Positions 24,800-38,198 are shown, counted from the stretch's first letter. The stretch is DNA of 64,000 nucleotides from Membranipora membranacea (GCA_914767715.1 OU612065.1:28956001-29020000); one strand, 5' to 3'. Notes: generated from the letters alone by a model not told the origin. Program-made: numbers and translations.

Positions 24800-27700
24800 G
24801 CAATCTATTTTTTAATCTGGCCGTAATAAACACCAAGGGTCCCCCCTTTGTTATTTTTTATAATTTTAAAGTCGCTCTCATCTCTGTTCTATTTATCGTA
24901 GGATCTTCATATTCTGGAATTTGAATGAGGCCAATGAGGCCATCAACTGGTCAGAGTTTAAAAGAAATCCGATGGCTTTTTAATTTTTTCGCCTGCCGTT
25001 TGGCATGTTTTTTTATGTCAAAATTGGCCCTCGTTAAAAATGTTGCTGACGCCAATCTAAGAGGGGCAGCCCCGAACGGTTTTCCGTTCCAAAGTCAGCA
25101 TGAAATTCCACACGGTATAGAGTAGGTTAGAAGGCAATCTATTTTTTAATCTGGCCGTAAAAAACACCAAGGACCCCCCCTTTGTTACTTTTTATAATTT
25201 TAAAGTCGCTCTCATCTCTGTTCTATTTATCGTAGGATCTTCATATTCTGGAATTTGAATGAGGCCAATGAGGCCATCAACTGGTCAGAGTTTAAAAGAA
25301 ATCCGATGGCTTTTTAATTTTTTCGCCTGCCGTTTGGCATGTTTTTTTATGTCAAAATTGGCCCTCGTTAAAAATGTTGCTGACGCCAATCTAAGAGGGG
25401 CGGCCCCGAACGGTTTTCCGTTCCAAAGTCAGCATGAAATTCCACACGGTATAGAGTAGGTTAGAAGGCAATCGATTTTTTAATCTGGCCGTAAAAAACA
25501 CCAAGGGTCCCCCCTTTGTTACTTTTTATAATTTTAAAGTCGCTCTGATCTCTGTTCTATTTATCGTAGGATCTTCATATTCTGGAATTTGGATGAGGCC
25601 AATGAGGCCATCAACTGGTCAGAGTTTAAAAGAAATCCGATGGCTTTTTAATTTTTTCGCCTGTCGTTTGGCATGTTTTTTTATGTCAAAATTGGCCCTC
25701 GTTAAAAATGTTGCTGACGCCAATCTAAGAGGGGCAGCCCCGAACGGTTTTCCGTTCCAAAGTCAGCATGAAATTCCACACGGTATAGAGGAGGTTAGAA
25801 GGCAATCTATTTTTTAATCTGGCCGTAAAAAACACCAAGGGTCCCCCTTTTGTTACTTTTTATAATTTTAAAGTCGCTCTCATCTCTGTTCTATTTATCG
25901 TAGGATCTTCATATTCTGGAATTTGAATGAGGCCAATGAGGCCATCAACTGGTCAGAGTTTAAAAGAAATCTGATGGCTTTTTAATTTTTTCGCCTGCCG
26001 TTTGGCATGTTTTTTTATGTCAAAATTGGCCCTCGTTAAAAATGTTGCTGACGCCAATCTAAGAGGGGCAGCCCCGAACGGTTTTCCGTTCCAAAGTCAG
26101 CATGAAATTCCACACGGTATAGAGTAGGTTAGAAGGCAATCTATTTTTTAATCTGGCCGTAAAAAACACCAAGGGTCCCCCCTTTGTTACTTTTTATAAT
26201 TTTAAAGTCGTTCTCATCTCTGTTCTATTTATCGTAGGATCTTCATATTCTCGAATTTGAATGAGGCCAATGAGGCCATCAACTGGTCAGAGTTTAAAAG
26301 AAATCCGATGGCTTTTTAATTTTTTCGCCTGCCGTTTGGCATGTTTTTTTATGTCAAAATTGGCCCTCGTTAAAAATGTTGCTGACGCCAATCTAAGAGG
26401 GGCAGCCCCGAACGGTTTTCCGTTCCAAAGTCAGCATGAAATTCCACACGGTATAGAGTAGGTTAGAAGGCAATCTATTTTTTAATCTGGCCGTAAAAAA
26501 CACCAAGGGTCCCCCCTTTGTTACTTTTTATAATTTTAAAGTCGCTCTCATCTCTGTTCTATTTATCGTAGGATCTTCATATTCTGGAATTTGAATGAGG
26601 CCAATGAGGCCATCAACTGGTCAGAGTTTAAAAGAAATCCGATGGCTTTTTAATTTTTTCGCCTGCCGTTTGGCATGTTTTTTTATGTCAAAATTGGCCC
26701 TCGTTAAAAATGTTGCTGACGCCAATCTAAGAGGGGCAGCCCCGAACGGTTTTCCGTTCCAAAGTCAGCATGAAATTCCACACGGTATAGAGTAGGTTAG
26801 AAGGCAATCTATTTTTTAATCTGGCCGTAAAAAACACCAAGGGTCCCCCCTTTGTTACTTTTTATAATTTTAAAGTCGCTCTCATCTCTGTTCTATTTAT
26901 CGTAGGATCTTCATATTCTGGAATTTGAATGAGGCCAATGAGGCCATCAACTGGTCAGAGTTTAAAAGAAATCCGATGGCGTTTTAATTTTTTCGCCTGC
27001 CGTTTGGCATGTTTTTTTATGTCAAAATTGGCCGTCGTTAAAAATGTTGCTGACGCCAATCTAAGAGGGGCAGCCCCGAACGGTTTTCCGTTCCAAAGTC
27101 AGCATGAAATTCCACACGGTATAGAGTAGGTTAGAAGGCAATCTATTTTTTAATCTGGCCGTAAAAAACACCAAGGGTCCCCCCTTTGTTACTTTTTATA
27201 ATTTTAAAGTCGCTCTCATCTCTGTTCTATTTATCGTAGGATCTTCATATTCTGGAATTTGAATGAGGCCAATGAGGCCATCAACTGGTCAGTGTTTAAA
27301 AGAAATCCGATGGCTTTTTAATTTTTTCGCCTGCCGTTTGGCATTTTTTTTATGTCAAAATTGGCCCTCGTTAAAAATGTTGCTGACGCCAATCTAAGAG
27401 GGGCAGCCCCGAACGGTTTTCCGTTCCAAAGTCAGCATGAAATTCCACACGGTATAGAGGAGGTTAGAAGGCAATCTATTTCTTAATCTGGCCGTAAAAA
27501 ACACCAAGGGTCCCCCCTTTGTTACTTTTTATAATTTTAAAGTCGCTCTCATCTCTGTTCTATTTATCGTAGGATCTTCATATTCTGAAATTTGAATGAG
27601 GCCAATGAGGCCATCAACTGGTCAGAGTTTAAAAGAAATCCGATGGCTTTTTAATTTTTTCGCCTGCCGTTTGGCATGTTTTTTTATGTCAAAATTGGCC

Positions 27701-28285
27701 GTCGTTAAAAATGTTGCTGACGCCAATCTAAGAGGGGCAGCCCCGAACGGTTTTCCGTTCCAAAGTCAGCATGAAATTCCACACGGTATAGAGTAGGTTA
27801 GAAGGCAATCTATTTTTTAATCTGGCCGTAAAAAACACCAAGGGTCCCCCCTTTGTTACTTTTTATAATTTTAAAGTCGCTCTCATCTCTGTTCTATTTA
27901 TCGTAGGATCTTCATATTCTGGAATTTGAATGAGGCCAATGAGGCCATCAACTGGTCAGAGTTTAAAAGAAATCCGATGGCTTTTTAATTTTTTCGCCTG
28001 CCGTTTGGCATGTTTTTTTATGTCAAAATTGGCCCTCGTTAAAAATGTTGCTGACGCTAATCTAAGAGGGGCAGCCCCGAACGGTTTTCCGTTCCAAAGT
28101 CAGCATGAAATTCCACACGGTATAGAGTAGGTTAGAAGGCAATCTATTTTTTAATCTGGCCGTAAAAAACACCAAGGGTCCCCCCTTTGTTACTTTTTAT
28201 AATTTTAATGTCGCTCTCATCTCTGTTCTATTTATCGTAGGATCTTCATATTCTGGAATTTGAATGAGGCCAATGAGGCCATCAA
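24800..28285 (+). repeat. Segmental duplication A, copy 1 (about 3.5 kb)
   Basis: About ten monomers with shared private variants: CCGTAATAAAC, AAGGACCCCCCC, GGGCGGCCCCG, ATCGATTTTTT, CTCTGATCTC, GAGGAGGTTAG, AAATCTGATGG (a stop in the frame), TTCTCGAATTTG, GGCGTTTTAAT, CAGTGTTTAAAAG, TTAATGTCGC. Each is found again 6,010 bp downstream. The right limit is set by CAGAGCTTAAAAGTAATCC at 28,290, which the second copy lacks. Confidence 0.92.
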
Positions 28286-29760
28286 CTGGTCAGAGCTTAA
28301 AAGTAATCCGATGGCTTTTTAATTTTTTCGCCTGCCGTTTGGCATGTTTTTTTATGTCAAAATTGGCCCTCGGTAAAAATGTTGCTGACGCCAATCTAAG
28401 AGGGGCAGCCCCGAACGGTTTTCCGTTCCAAAGTCAGCATGAAATTCCACACGGTATAGAGTAGGTTAGAAGGCAACCTATTTTTTAATCTGGCCGTAAA
28501 AAACACCAAGGGTCTCCCCTTTGTTACTTTTTATAATTTTAAAGTCGCTCTCATCTCTGTTCTATTTATCGTAGGATCTTCATATTCTGGAATTTGAATG
28601 AGGCCAATGAGGCCATCAACTGGTCAGAGTTTAAAAGAAATCCGATGGCTTTTTAATTTTTTCGCCTGCCGTTTGGCATGTTTTTTTATGTCAAAATTGG
28701 CCCTCGTTAAAAATGTTGCTGACGCCAATCTAAGAGGGGCAGCCCCGAACGGTTTTCCGTTCCAAAGTCAGCATGAAATTCCACACGGTATAGAGTAGGT
28801 TAGAAGGCAATCTATTTTTTAATCTGGCCGTAAAAAACACCAAGGGTCCCCCCTTTGTTACTTTTTATAATTTTAAAGTCGCTCTCATCTCTGTTCTATT
28901 TATCGTAGGATCTTCATATTCTGGAATTTGAATGAGGCCAATGAGGCCATCAACTGGTCAGAGTTTAAAAGTAATCCGATGGCTTTTTAATTTTTTCGCC
29001 TGCCGTTTGGCATGTTTTTTATGTCAAAATTGGCCCTCGTTAAAAATGTTGCTGACGCCAATCTAAGAGGGGCAGCCCCGAACGGTTTTCCGTTCCAAAG
29101 TCAGCATGAAATTCCACACGGTATAGAGTAGGTTAGAAGGCAACCTATTTTTTAATCTGGCCGTAAAAAACACCAAGGGTCCCCCCTTTGTTACTTTTTA
29201 TAATTTTGAAGTCGCTCTCATCTCTGTTCTATTTATCGTAGGATCTTCATATTCTGGAATTTGCATGAGGCCAATGAGGCCATCAACTGGTTAGAATTTA
29301 AAAGAAATCCGATGGCTTTTTAATTTTTTCGCCTGCCGTTTGGCATGTTTTTTTATGTCAAAATTGGCCCTCGTTAAAAATTTTGCTGACGCCAATCTAA
29401 GAGGGGCAGCCCCGAACAGTTTTCCGTTCCAAAGTCAGCATGAAATTCCACACGGTATAGAGTAGGTTAGAAGGCAATCTATTTTTTAATCTGGCCGTAA
29501 AAAACACCAAGGGTCCCCCCTTTGTTACTTTTTATAATTTTAAAGTCGCTCTCATCTCTGTTCTATTTATCGTAGGATCTTCATATTCTGGAATTTGAAT
29601 GAGGCCAATGAGGCCATCAACTGGTCAGAGTTTAAAAGAAATCCGATGGCTTTTTAATTTTTTCGCCTGCCGTTTGGCATGTTTTTTTATGTCAAAATTG
29701 GCCCTCGTAAAAAATGTTGCTGACGCCAATCTAAGAGGGGCAGCCCCGAACGGTTTTCCG
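28286..29760 (+). repeat. Monomers carrying the GTAATCC / CAACCTA haplotype
   Basis: Units at 28,264 and 28,932 combine AAAAGTAATCC early with GGCAACCTATT late in the monomer. Unit 28,932 has also lost one T, and unit 29,265 has TGGTTAGAATT (an in-frame stop). The same two-marker haplotype appears at 36,945 and in the monomer split by the inserted element. Confidence 0.85.
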
Positions 29761-30800
29761 TTCCAAAGTCAGCATGAAATTCCTCACGGTATAGAGTAGG
29801 TTAGAAGGCAATCTATTTTTTAATCTGGCCGTAAAAAACACCAAGGGTTCCCCCTTTGTCACTTTTTATAATTTTAAAGTCGCTCTCATCTCTGTTCTAT
29901 TTATCGTAGGATCTTCATATTCTGGAATTTGAATGAGGCCAATGAGGCCATCAACTGGTCAGAGTTTAAAAGAAATCCGATGGCTTTTTAATTTTTTCGC
30001 CTGCCGTTTGGCATGTTTTTTTATGTCAAAATTGGCCCTCGTTAAAAATGTTGCTGACGCCGATCTAAGAGGGGCAGCCCCGAACGGTTTTCCGTTCCAA
30101 AGTCAGCATGAAATTCCACACGGTATAGAGTAGGTTAGAAGGCAATCTATTTTTTAATCTGGCCGTAAAAAACACCAAGGGTCCCCCCTTTGTTACTTTT
30201 TATAATTTTAAAGTCGCTCTCATCTCTGTTCTATTTATCGTAGGATCGTCATATTCTGGAATTTGAATCAGGCCAATGAGGCCATCAACTGGTCAGAGTT
30301 TAAAAGAAATCCGATGGCTTTTTAATTTTTTCGCCTGCCGTTTGGCATGTTTTTTTATGTCAAAATTGGCCCTCGTTAAAAATGTTGCTGACGCCAATCT
30401 AATAGGGGCAGCCCCGAACGGTTTTCCGTTCCAAAGTCAGCATGAAATTCCACACGGTATAGAGTAGGTTAGAAGGCAATCTATTTTTTAATCTGGCCGT
30501 AAAAAACACCAAGGGTCCCCCCTTTGTTACTTTTTATAATTTTAAAGTCGCTCTCATCTCTGTTCTATTTATCGTAGGATCTTCATATTCTGGAATTTGG
30601 ATGAGGCCAATGAGGCCATCAACTGGTCAGAGTTTAAAAGAAATCCGATGGCTTTTTAATTTTTTCGCCTGCCGTTTGGCATGTTTTTTTATGTCAAAAT
30701 TGGCCCTCGTTAAAAATGTTGCTGACGCCAATCTAAGAGGGGCAGCCCCGAACGGTTTTCCGTTCCAAAGTCAGCATGAAATTCAACACGGTATAGAGTA
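29760..30800 (+). repeat. Segmental duplication B, copy 1
   Basis: Markers in order: ATTCCTCACGG with TTTGTCAC; GACGCCGATC; GATCGTCAT with GAATCAGG and AATAGGGGC; TTGGATGAGG with ATTCAACACGG. The same series recurs 4,674 bp downstream. Confidence 0.88.
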
Positions 30801-30809
30801 GGTTAGAAG

Positions 30810-33800
30810 GCAATCTATTTTTTAATCTGGCCGTAATAAACACCAAGGGTCCCCCCTTTGTTATTTTTTATAATTTTAAAGTCGCTCTCATCTCTGTTCT
30901 ATTTATCGTAGGATCTTCATATTCTGGAATTTGAATGAGGCCAATGAGGCCATCAACTGGTCAGAGTTTAAAAGAAATCCGATGGCTTTTTAATTTTTTC
31001 GCCTGCCGTTTGGCATGTTTTTTTATGTCAAAATTGGCCCTCGTTAAAAATGTTGCTGACGCCAATCTAAGAGGGGCAGCCCCGAACGGTTTTCCGTTCC
31101 AAAGTCAGCATGAAATTCCACACGGTATAGAGTAGGTTAGAAGGCAATCTATTTTTTAATCTGGCCGTAAAAAACACCAAGGACCCCCCCTTTGTTACTT
31201 TTTATAATTTTAAAGTCGCTCTCATCTCTGTTCTATTTATCGTAGGATCTTCATATTCTGGAATTTGAATGAGGCCAATGAGGCCATCAACTGGTCAGAG
31301 TTTAAAAGAAATCCGATGGCTTTTTAATTTTTTCGCCTGCCGTTTGGCATGTTTTTTTATGTCAAAATTGGCCCTCGTTAAAAATGTTGCTGACGCCAAT
31401 CTAAGAGGGGCGGCCCCGAACGGTTTTCCGTTCCAAAGTCAGCATGAAATTCCACACGGTATAGAGTAGGTTAGAAGGCAATCGATTTTTTAATCTGGCC
31501 GTAAAAAACACCAAGGGTCCCCCCTTTGTTACTTTTTATAATTTTAAAGTCGCTCTGATCTCTGTTCTATTTATCGTAGGATCTTCATATTCTGGAATTT
31601 GGATGAGGCCAATGAGGCCATCAACTGGTCAGAGTTTAAAAGAAATCCGATGGCTTTTTAATTTTTTCGCCTGTCGTTTGGCATGTTTTTTTATGTCAAA
31701 ATTGGCCCTCGTTAAAAATGTTGCTGACGCCAATCTAAGAGGGGCAGCCCCGAACGGTTTTCCGTTCCAAAGTCAGCATGAAATTCCACACGGTATAGAG
31801 GAGGTTAGAAGGCAATCTATTTTTTAATCTGGCCGTAAAAAACACCAAGGGTCTCCCTTTTGTTACTTTTTATAATTTTAAAGTCGCTCTCATCTCTGTT
31901 CTATTTATCGTAGGATCTTCATATTCTGGAATTTGAATGAGGCCAATGAGGCCATCAACTGGTCAGAGTTTAAAAGAAATCTGATGGCTTTTTAATTTTT
32001 TCGCCTGCCGTTTGGCATGTTTTTTTATGTCAAAATTGGCCCTCGTTAAAAATGTTGCTGACGCCAATCTAAGAGGGGCAGCCCCGAACGGTTTTCCGTT
32101 CCAAAGTCAGCATGAAATTCCACACGGTATAGAGTAGGTTAGAAGGCAATCTATTTTTTAATCTGGCCGTAAAAAACACCAAGGGTCCCCCCTTTGTTAC
32201 TTTTTATAATTTTAAAGTCGTTCTCATCTCTGTTCTATTTATCGTAGGATCTTCATATTCTCGAATTTGAATGAGGCCAATGAGGCCATCAACTGGTCAG
32301 AGTTTAAAAGAAATCCGATGGCTTTTTAATTTTTTCGCCTGCCGTTTGGCATGTTTTTTTATGTCAAAATTGGCCCTCGTTAAAAATGTTGCTGACGCCA
32401 ATCTAAGAGGGGCAGCCCCGAACGGTTTTCCGTTCCAAAGTCAGCATGAAATTCCACACGGTATAGAGTAGGTTAGAAGGCAATCTATTTTTTAATCTGG
32501 CCGTAAAAAACACCAAGGGTCCCCCCTTTGTTACTTTTTATAATTTTAAAGTCGCTCTCATCTCTGTTCTATTTATCGTAGGATCTTCATATTCTGGAAT
32601 TTGAATGAGGCCAATGAGGCCATCAACTGGTCAGAGTTTAAAAGAAATCCGATGGCTTTTTAATTTTTTCGCCTGCCGTTTGGCATGTTTTTTTATGTCA
32701 AAATTGGCCCTCGTTAAAAATGTTGCTGACGCCAATCTAAGAGGGGCAGCCCCGAACGGTTTTCCGTTCCAAAGTCAGCATGAAATTCCACACGGTATAG
32801 AGTAGGTTAGAAGGCAATCTATTTTTTAATCTGGCCGTAAAAAACACCAAGGGTCCCCCCTTTGTTACTTTTTATAATTTTAAAGTCGCTCTCATCTCTG
32901 TTCTATTTATCGTAGGATCTTCATATTCTGGAATTTGAATGAGGCCAATGAGGCCATCAACTGGTCAGAGTTTAAAAGAAATCCGATGGCGTTTTAATTT
33001 TTTCGCCTGCCGTTTGGCATGTTTTTTTATGTCAAAATTGGCCGTCGTTAAAAATGTTGCTGACGCCAATCTAAGAGGGGCAGCCCCGAACGGTTTTCCG
33101 TTCCAAAGTCAGCATGAAATTCCACACGGTATAGAGTAGGTTAGAAGGCAATCTATTTTTTAATCTGGCCGTAAAAAACACCAAGGGTCCCCCCTTTGTT
33201 ACTTTTTATAATTTTAAAGTCGCTCTCATCTCTGTTCTATTTATCGTAGGATCTTCATATTCTGGAATTTGAATGAGGCCAATGAGGCCATCAACTGGTC
33301 AGTGTTTAAAAGAAATCCGATGGCTTTTTAATTTTTTCGCCTGCCGTTTGGCATTTTTTTTATGTCAAAATTGGCCCTCGTTAAAAATGTTGCTGACGCC
33401 AATCTAAGAGGGGCAGCCCCGAACGGTTTTCCGTTCCAAAGTCAGCATGAAATTCCACACGGTATAGAGGAGGTTAGAAGGCAATCTATTTCTTAATCTG
33501 GCCGTAAAAAACACCAAGGGTCCCCCCTTTGTTACTTTTTATAATTTTAAAGTCGCTCTCATCTCTGTTCTATTTATCGTAGGATCTTCATATTCTGAAA
33601 TTTGAATGAGGCCAATGAGGCCATCAACTGGTCAGAGTTTAAAAGAAATCCGATGGCTTTTTAATTTTTTCGCCTGCCGTTTGGCATGTTTTTTTATGTC
33701 AAAATTGGCCGTCGTTAAAAATGTTGCTGACGCCAATCTAAGAGGGGCAGCCCCGAACGGTTTTCCGTTCCAAAGTCAGCATGAAATTCCACACGGTATA

Positions 33801-34295
33801 GAGCAGGTTAGAAGGCAATCTATTTTTTAATCTGGCCGTAAAAAACACCAAGGGTCCCCCCTTTGTTACTTTTTATAATTTTAAAGTCGCTCTCATCTCT
33901 GTTCTATTTATCGTAGGATCTTCATATTCTGGAATTTGAATGAGGCCAATGAGGCCATCAACTGGTCAGAGTTTAAAAGAAATCCGATGGCTTTTTAATT
34001 TTTTCGCCTGCCGTTTGGCATGTTTTTTTATGTCAAAATTGGCCCTCGTTAAAAATGTTGCTGACGCTAATCTAAGAGGGGCAGCCCCGAACGGTTTTCC
34101 GTTCCAAAGTCAGCATGAAATTCCACACGGTATAGAGTAGGTTAGAAGGCAATCTATTTTTTAATCTGGCCGTAAAAAACACCAAGGGTCCCCCCTTTGT
34201 TACTTTTTATAATTTTAATGTCGCTCTCATCTCTGTTCTATTTATCGTAGGATCTTCATATTCTGGAATTTGAATGAGGCCAATGAGGCCATCAA
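30810..34295 (+). repeat. Segmental duplication A, copy 2 (offset 6,010 bp)
   Basis: It repeats 24,800-28,285 almost base for base. The differences I noticed are T at 31,854 for C at 25,844, and C at 33,804 for T at 27,794. Such low divergence next to older, more diverged units suggests a recent duplication. Confidence 0.92.
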
Positions 34296-34433
34296 CTGGT
34301 CAGAGTTTAAAAGAAATCCGATGGCTTTTTAATTTTTTCGCCTGCCGTTTGGCATGTTTTTTTATGTCAAAATTGGCCCTCGTTAAAAATGTTGCTGACG
34401 CCAATCTAAGAGGGCAGCCCCGAACGGTTTTCC

Positions 34434-35470
34434 GTTCCAAAGTCAGCATGAAATTCCTCACGGTATAGAGTAGGTTAGAAGGCAATCTATTTTTTAATCT
34501 GGCCGTAAAAAACACCAAGGGTTCCCCCTTTGTCACTTTTTATAATTTTAAAGTCGCTCTCATCTCTGTTCTATTTATCCTAGGATCTTCATATTCTGGA
34601 ATTTGAATGAGGCCAATGAGGCCATCAACTGGTCAGAGTTTAAAAGAAATCCGATGGCTTTTTAATTTTTTCGCCTGCCGTTTGGCATGTTTTTTTATGT
34701 CAAAATTGGCCCTCGTTAAAAATGTTGCTGACGCCGATCTAAGAGGGGCAGCCCCGAACGGTTTTCCGTTCCAAAGTCAGCATGAAATTCCACACGGTAT
34801 AGAGTAGGTTAGAAGGCAATCTATTTTTTAATCTGGCCGTAAAAAACACCAAGGGTCCCCCCTTTGTTACTTTTTATAATTTTAAAGTCGCTCTCATCTC
34901 TGTTCTATTTATCGTAGGATCGTCATATTCTGGAATTTGAATCAGGCCAATGAGGCCATCAACTGGTCAGAGTTTAAAAGAAATCCGATGGCTTTTTAAT
35001 TTTTTCGCCTGCCGTTTGGCATGTTTTTTTATGTCAAAATTGGCCCTCGTTAAAAATGTTGCTGACGCCAATCTAATAGGGGCAGCCCCGAACGGTTTTC
35101 CGTTCCAAAGTCAGCATGAAATTCCACACGGTATAGAGTAGGTTAGAAGGCAATCTATTTTTTAATCTGGCCGTAAAAAACACCAAGGGTCCCCCCTTTG
35201 TTACTTTTTATAATTTTAAAGTCGCTCTCATCTCTGTTCTATTTATCGTAGGATCTTCATATTCTGGAATTTGGATGAGGCCAATGAGGCCATCAACTGG
35301 TCAGAGTTTAAAAGAAATCCGATGGCTTTTTAATTTTTTCGCCTGCCGTTTGGCATGTTTTTTTATGTCAAAATTGGCCCTCGTTAAAAATGTTGCTGAC
35401 GCCAATCTAAGAGGGGCAGCCCCGAACGGTTTTCCGTTCCAAAGTCAGCATGAAATTCAACACGGTATAG
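34434..35470 (+). repeat. Segmental duplication B, copy 2 (offset 4,674 bp)
   Basis: It repeats the marker series of 29,760-30,800. It differs at 34,579-34,581 (TATCCTAGG) and loses identity after 35,470, where GAGGAGGTTAG and TTTTTAGTCTGG appear. It directly follows duplication A copy 2, so the two duplications are nested or overlapping events. Confidence 0.87.
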
Positions 35471-37993
35471 AGGAGGTTAGAAGGCAATCTATTTTTTAGT
35501 CTGGCCGTAAAAAACACCAAGGGTCCCCCCTTTGTTACTTTTTATAATTTTAAAGTCGCTCTCATCTCTGTTCTATTTATCGTAGGATCTTCATATTCTG
35601 AAATTTGAATGAGGCCAATGAGGCCATCAACTGGTCAGAGTTTAAAAGAAATCCGATGGCTTTTTAATTTTTTCGCCTGCCGTTTGGCATGTTTTTTTAT
35701 GTCAAAATTGGCCGTCGTTAAAAATGTTGCTGACGCCAATCTAAGAGGGGCAGCCCCGAACGGTTTTCCGTTCCAAAGTCAGCATGAAATTCCACACGGT
35801 ATAGAGTAGGTTAGAAGGCAATCTATTTTTTAATCTGGCCGTAAAAAACACCAAGGGTCCCCCCTTTGTTACTTTTTATAATTTTAAAGTCGCTCTCATC
35901 TCTGTTCTATTTATCGTAGGATCTTCATATTCTGGAATTTGAATGAGGCCAATGAGGCCATCAACTGGTCAGAATTTAAAAGAAATCCGATGGCTTTTTA
36001 ATTTTTTCGCCTGCCGTTTGGCATGTTTTTTTATGTCAAAATTGGCCCTCGTTAAAAATGTTGCTGACGCCAATCTAATAGGGGCAGCCCCGAACGGTTT
36101 TCCGTTCCAAAGTCAGCATGAAATTCCACACGGTATAGAGTAGGTTAGAAGGCAATCTATTTTTTAATCTGGCCGTAAAAAACACCAAGGGTCCCCCCTT
36201 TGTTACTTTTTATAATTTTAAAGTCGCTCTCATCTCTGTTCTATTTATCGTAGGATCTTCATATTCTGGAATTTGAATGAGGCCAATGAGGCCATCAACT
36301 GGTCAGAGTTTAAAAGAAATCCGATGGCTTTTTAATTTTTTCGCCTGCCGTTTGGCATGTTTTTTTATGTCAAAATTGGCCCTCGTTAAAAATGTTGCTG
36401 ACGCCAATCTAAGAGGGGCAGCCCCGAACGGTTTTCCGTTCCAAAGTCAGCATGAAATTCCACACGGTATAGAGTAGGTTAGAAGGCAATCTATTTTTTA
36501 ATCTGGCCGTAAAAAACACCAAGGGTCCCCCCTTTGTTACTTTTTATAATTTTAAAGTCGCTCTCATCTCTGTTCTATTTATCGTAGGATCTTCATATTC
36601 TGGAATTTGAATGAGGCCAATGAGGCCATCAACTGGTCAGAGTTTAAAAGAAATCCGATGGCTTTTTAATTTTTTCGCCTGCCATTTGGCATGTTTTTTT
36701 ATGTCAAAATTGGCCCTCGTTAAAAATGTTGCTGACGCCAATCTAAGAGGGGCAGCCCCGAACGGTTTTCCGTTCCAAAGTCAGCATGAAATTCCACACG
36801 GTATAGAGTAGGTTAGAAGGCAATCTATTTTTTAATCTGGCCGTAAAAAACATCAAGGGTCCCCCCTTTGTTACTTTTTATAATTTTAAAGTCGCTCTCA
36901 TCTCTGTTCTATTTATCGTAGGATCTTCATATTCTGGAATTTGAATGAGGCCAATGAGGCCATCAACTGGTCAGAGTTTAAAAGTAATCCGATGGCTTTT
37001 TAATTTTTTCGCCTGCCGTTTGGCATGTTTTTTTATGTCAAAATTGGCCCTCGTTAAAAATGTTGCTGACGCCAATCTAAGAGGGGCAGCCCCGAACGGT
37101 TTTCCGTTCCAAAGTCAGCATGAAATTCCACACGGTATAGAGTAGGTTAGAAGGCAACCTATTTTTTAATCTGGCCGTAAAAAACACCAAGGGTCCCCCC
37201 TTTGTTACTTTTTATAATTTTAAAGTCGCTCTCATCTCTGTTCTATTTATCGTAGGATCTTCATATTCTGGAATTTGAATGAGGCCAATGAGGCCATCAA
37301 CTGGTCAGAATTTAAAAGAAATCCGATGGCTTTTTAATTTTTTCGCCTGCCGTTTGGCATGTTTTTTTATGTCAAAATTGGCCCTCGTTAAAAATGTTGC
37401 TGACGCCAATCTAATAGGGGCAGCCCCGAACGGTTTTCCGTTCCAAAGTCAGCATGAAATTCCACACGGTATAGAGTAGGTTAGAAGGCAATCTATTTTT
37501 TAATATGGCCGTAAAAAACACCAAGGGTCCCCCCTTTGTTACTTTTTATAATTTTAAAGTCGCTCTCATCTCTGTTCTATTTATCGTAGGATCTTCATAT
37601 TCTGGAATTTGAATGAGGCCAATGAGGCCATCAACTGGTCAGAGTTTAAAAGAAATCCGATGGCTTTTTAATTTTTTCGCCTGCCGTTTGGCATGTTTTT
37701 TTATGTCAAAATTGGCCCTCGTTAAAAATGTTGCTGACGCCAATCTAAGAGGGGCAGCCCCGAACGGTTTTCCGTTCCAAAGTCAGCATGAAATTCCACA
37801 CGGTATAGAGTAGGTTAGAAGGCAATCTATTTTTTAATCTGGCCGTAAAAAACACCAAGGGTCCCCCCTTTGTTACTTTTTAAAATTTTAAAGTCGCTCT
37901 CATCTCTGTTCTATTTATCGTAGGATCTTCATATTCTGGAATTTGAATGAGGCCAATGAGGCCATCAACTGGTCAGAGTTTAAAAGTAATCCG
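35471..37993 (+). repeat. Last A monomers before the insertion
   Basis: About 7.5 units. Units 35,943 and 37,279 share CAGAATTTAAAAG and AATAGGGGC; unit 36,611 has GCCATTTGGC; unit 36,945 carries the GTAATCC / CAACCTA haplotype. The final unit (37,947) stops after 47 bp at the element. The CAGAATTT and CCATTTGG variants reappear right of the element. Confidence 0.9.
37992..37993. other. Left copy of the 2-bp target site duplication (CG)
   Basis: The uninterrupted monomer reads AATCCGATGG. Here it reads AATCCG and then the element. CG recurs at 49,571-49,572, followed by ATGG. An alternative reading is an element one base longer at each end (GCCCAGC...GCTGGGC) with no duplication; the two cannot be told apart from one insertion. 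Confidence 0.8.
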
Positions 37994-38024
37994 CCCAGCA
38001 AACGCAAAATGTTTTTAAAATGTT
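37994..38024 (+). repeat. Left terminal inverted repeat
   Basis: Begins CCCAGCAAACGCAAAATGTT. Compared with the reverse complement of 49,540-49,570 it matches at 27 of 31 positions; the first ten bases are identical. Confidence 0.9.
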
Positions 38025-38029
38025 TTGTA

Positions 38030-38047
38030 CCTCGTGATAATGTTGTG
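38030..38047 (+). repeat. Inner inverted-repeat block, left
   Basis: CCTCGTGATAATGTTGTG matches the reverse complement of 49,494-49,511 at 16 of 18 positions. It sits 36 bp inside the left end but 59 bp inside the right end, so the right arm has about 23 extra bases. Confidence 0.8.
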
Positions 38048-38198
38048 ATCGGGCAATTGCATTCCAGAGCATACTCCCTGATGTTGTTGTATGATATCGG
38101 GTTGACTGGCTGAAACGCAGCTCATTGGAGATATCATATTATTGCGTTTAAAACATTGCCTCAAAATGTTATTCCCATCACCTCACAAAATTATTTTT

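Larger units (their letters stand above)
1..37993 (+). repeat. Satellite array 1, 334-bp monomer, subfamily A
   Basis: About 114 head-to-tail monomers, all in the same orientation. Spacing between equivalent ATGAGGCCAATGAGGCC positions is 334 bp (221, 555, 889, 1223 and so on), with a few 333, 335 or 326-bp units caused by small indels. Within a monomer the order is: a duplicated ATGAGGCC motif, a T-rich tract, a GAACGG-TTTT-CCGTTC hairpin, a run of about six C, then TATAATTTTAAAG. Divergence between units looks like a few bases per unit. No inversion or foreign DNA is seen before 37,993. No CENP-B-box-like 17-mer was found in the consensus. The length is twice 167 bp, which fits dinucleosomal spacing seen in many heterochromatic satellites (inference). 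The array is cut by the window edge on the left. Confidence 0.98.
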
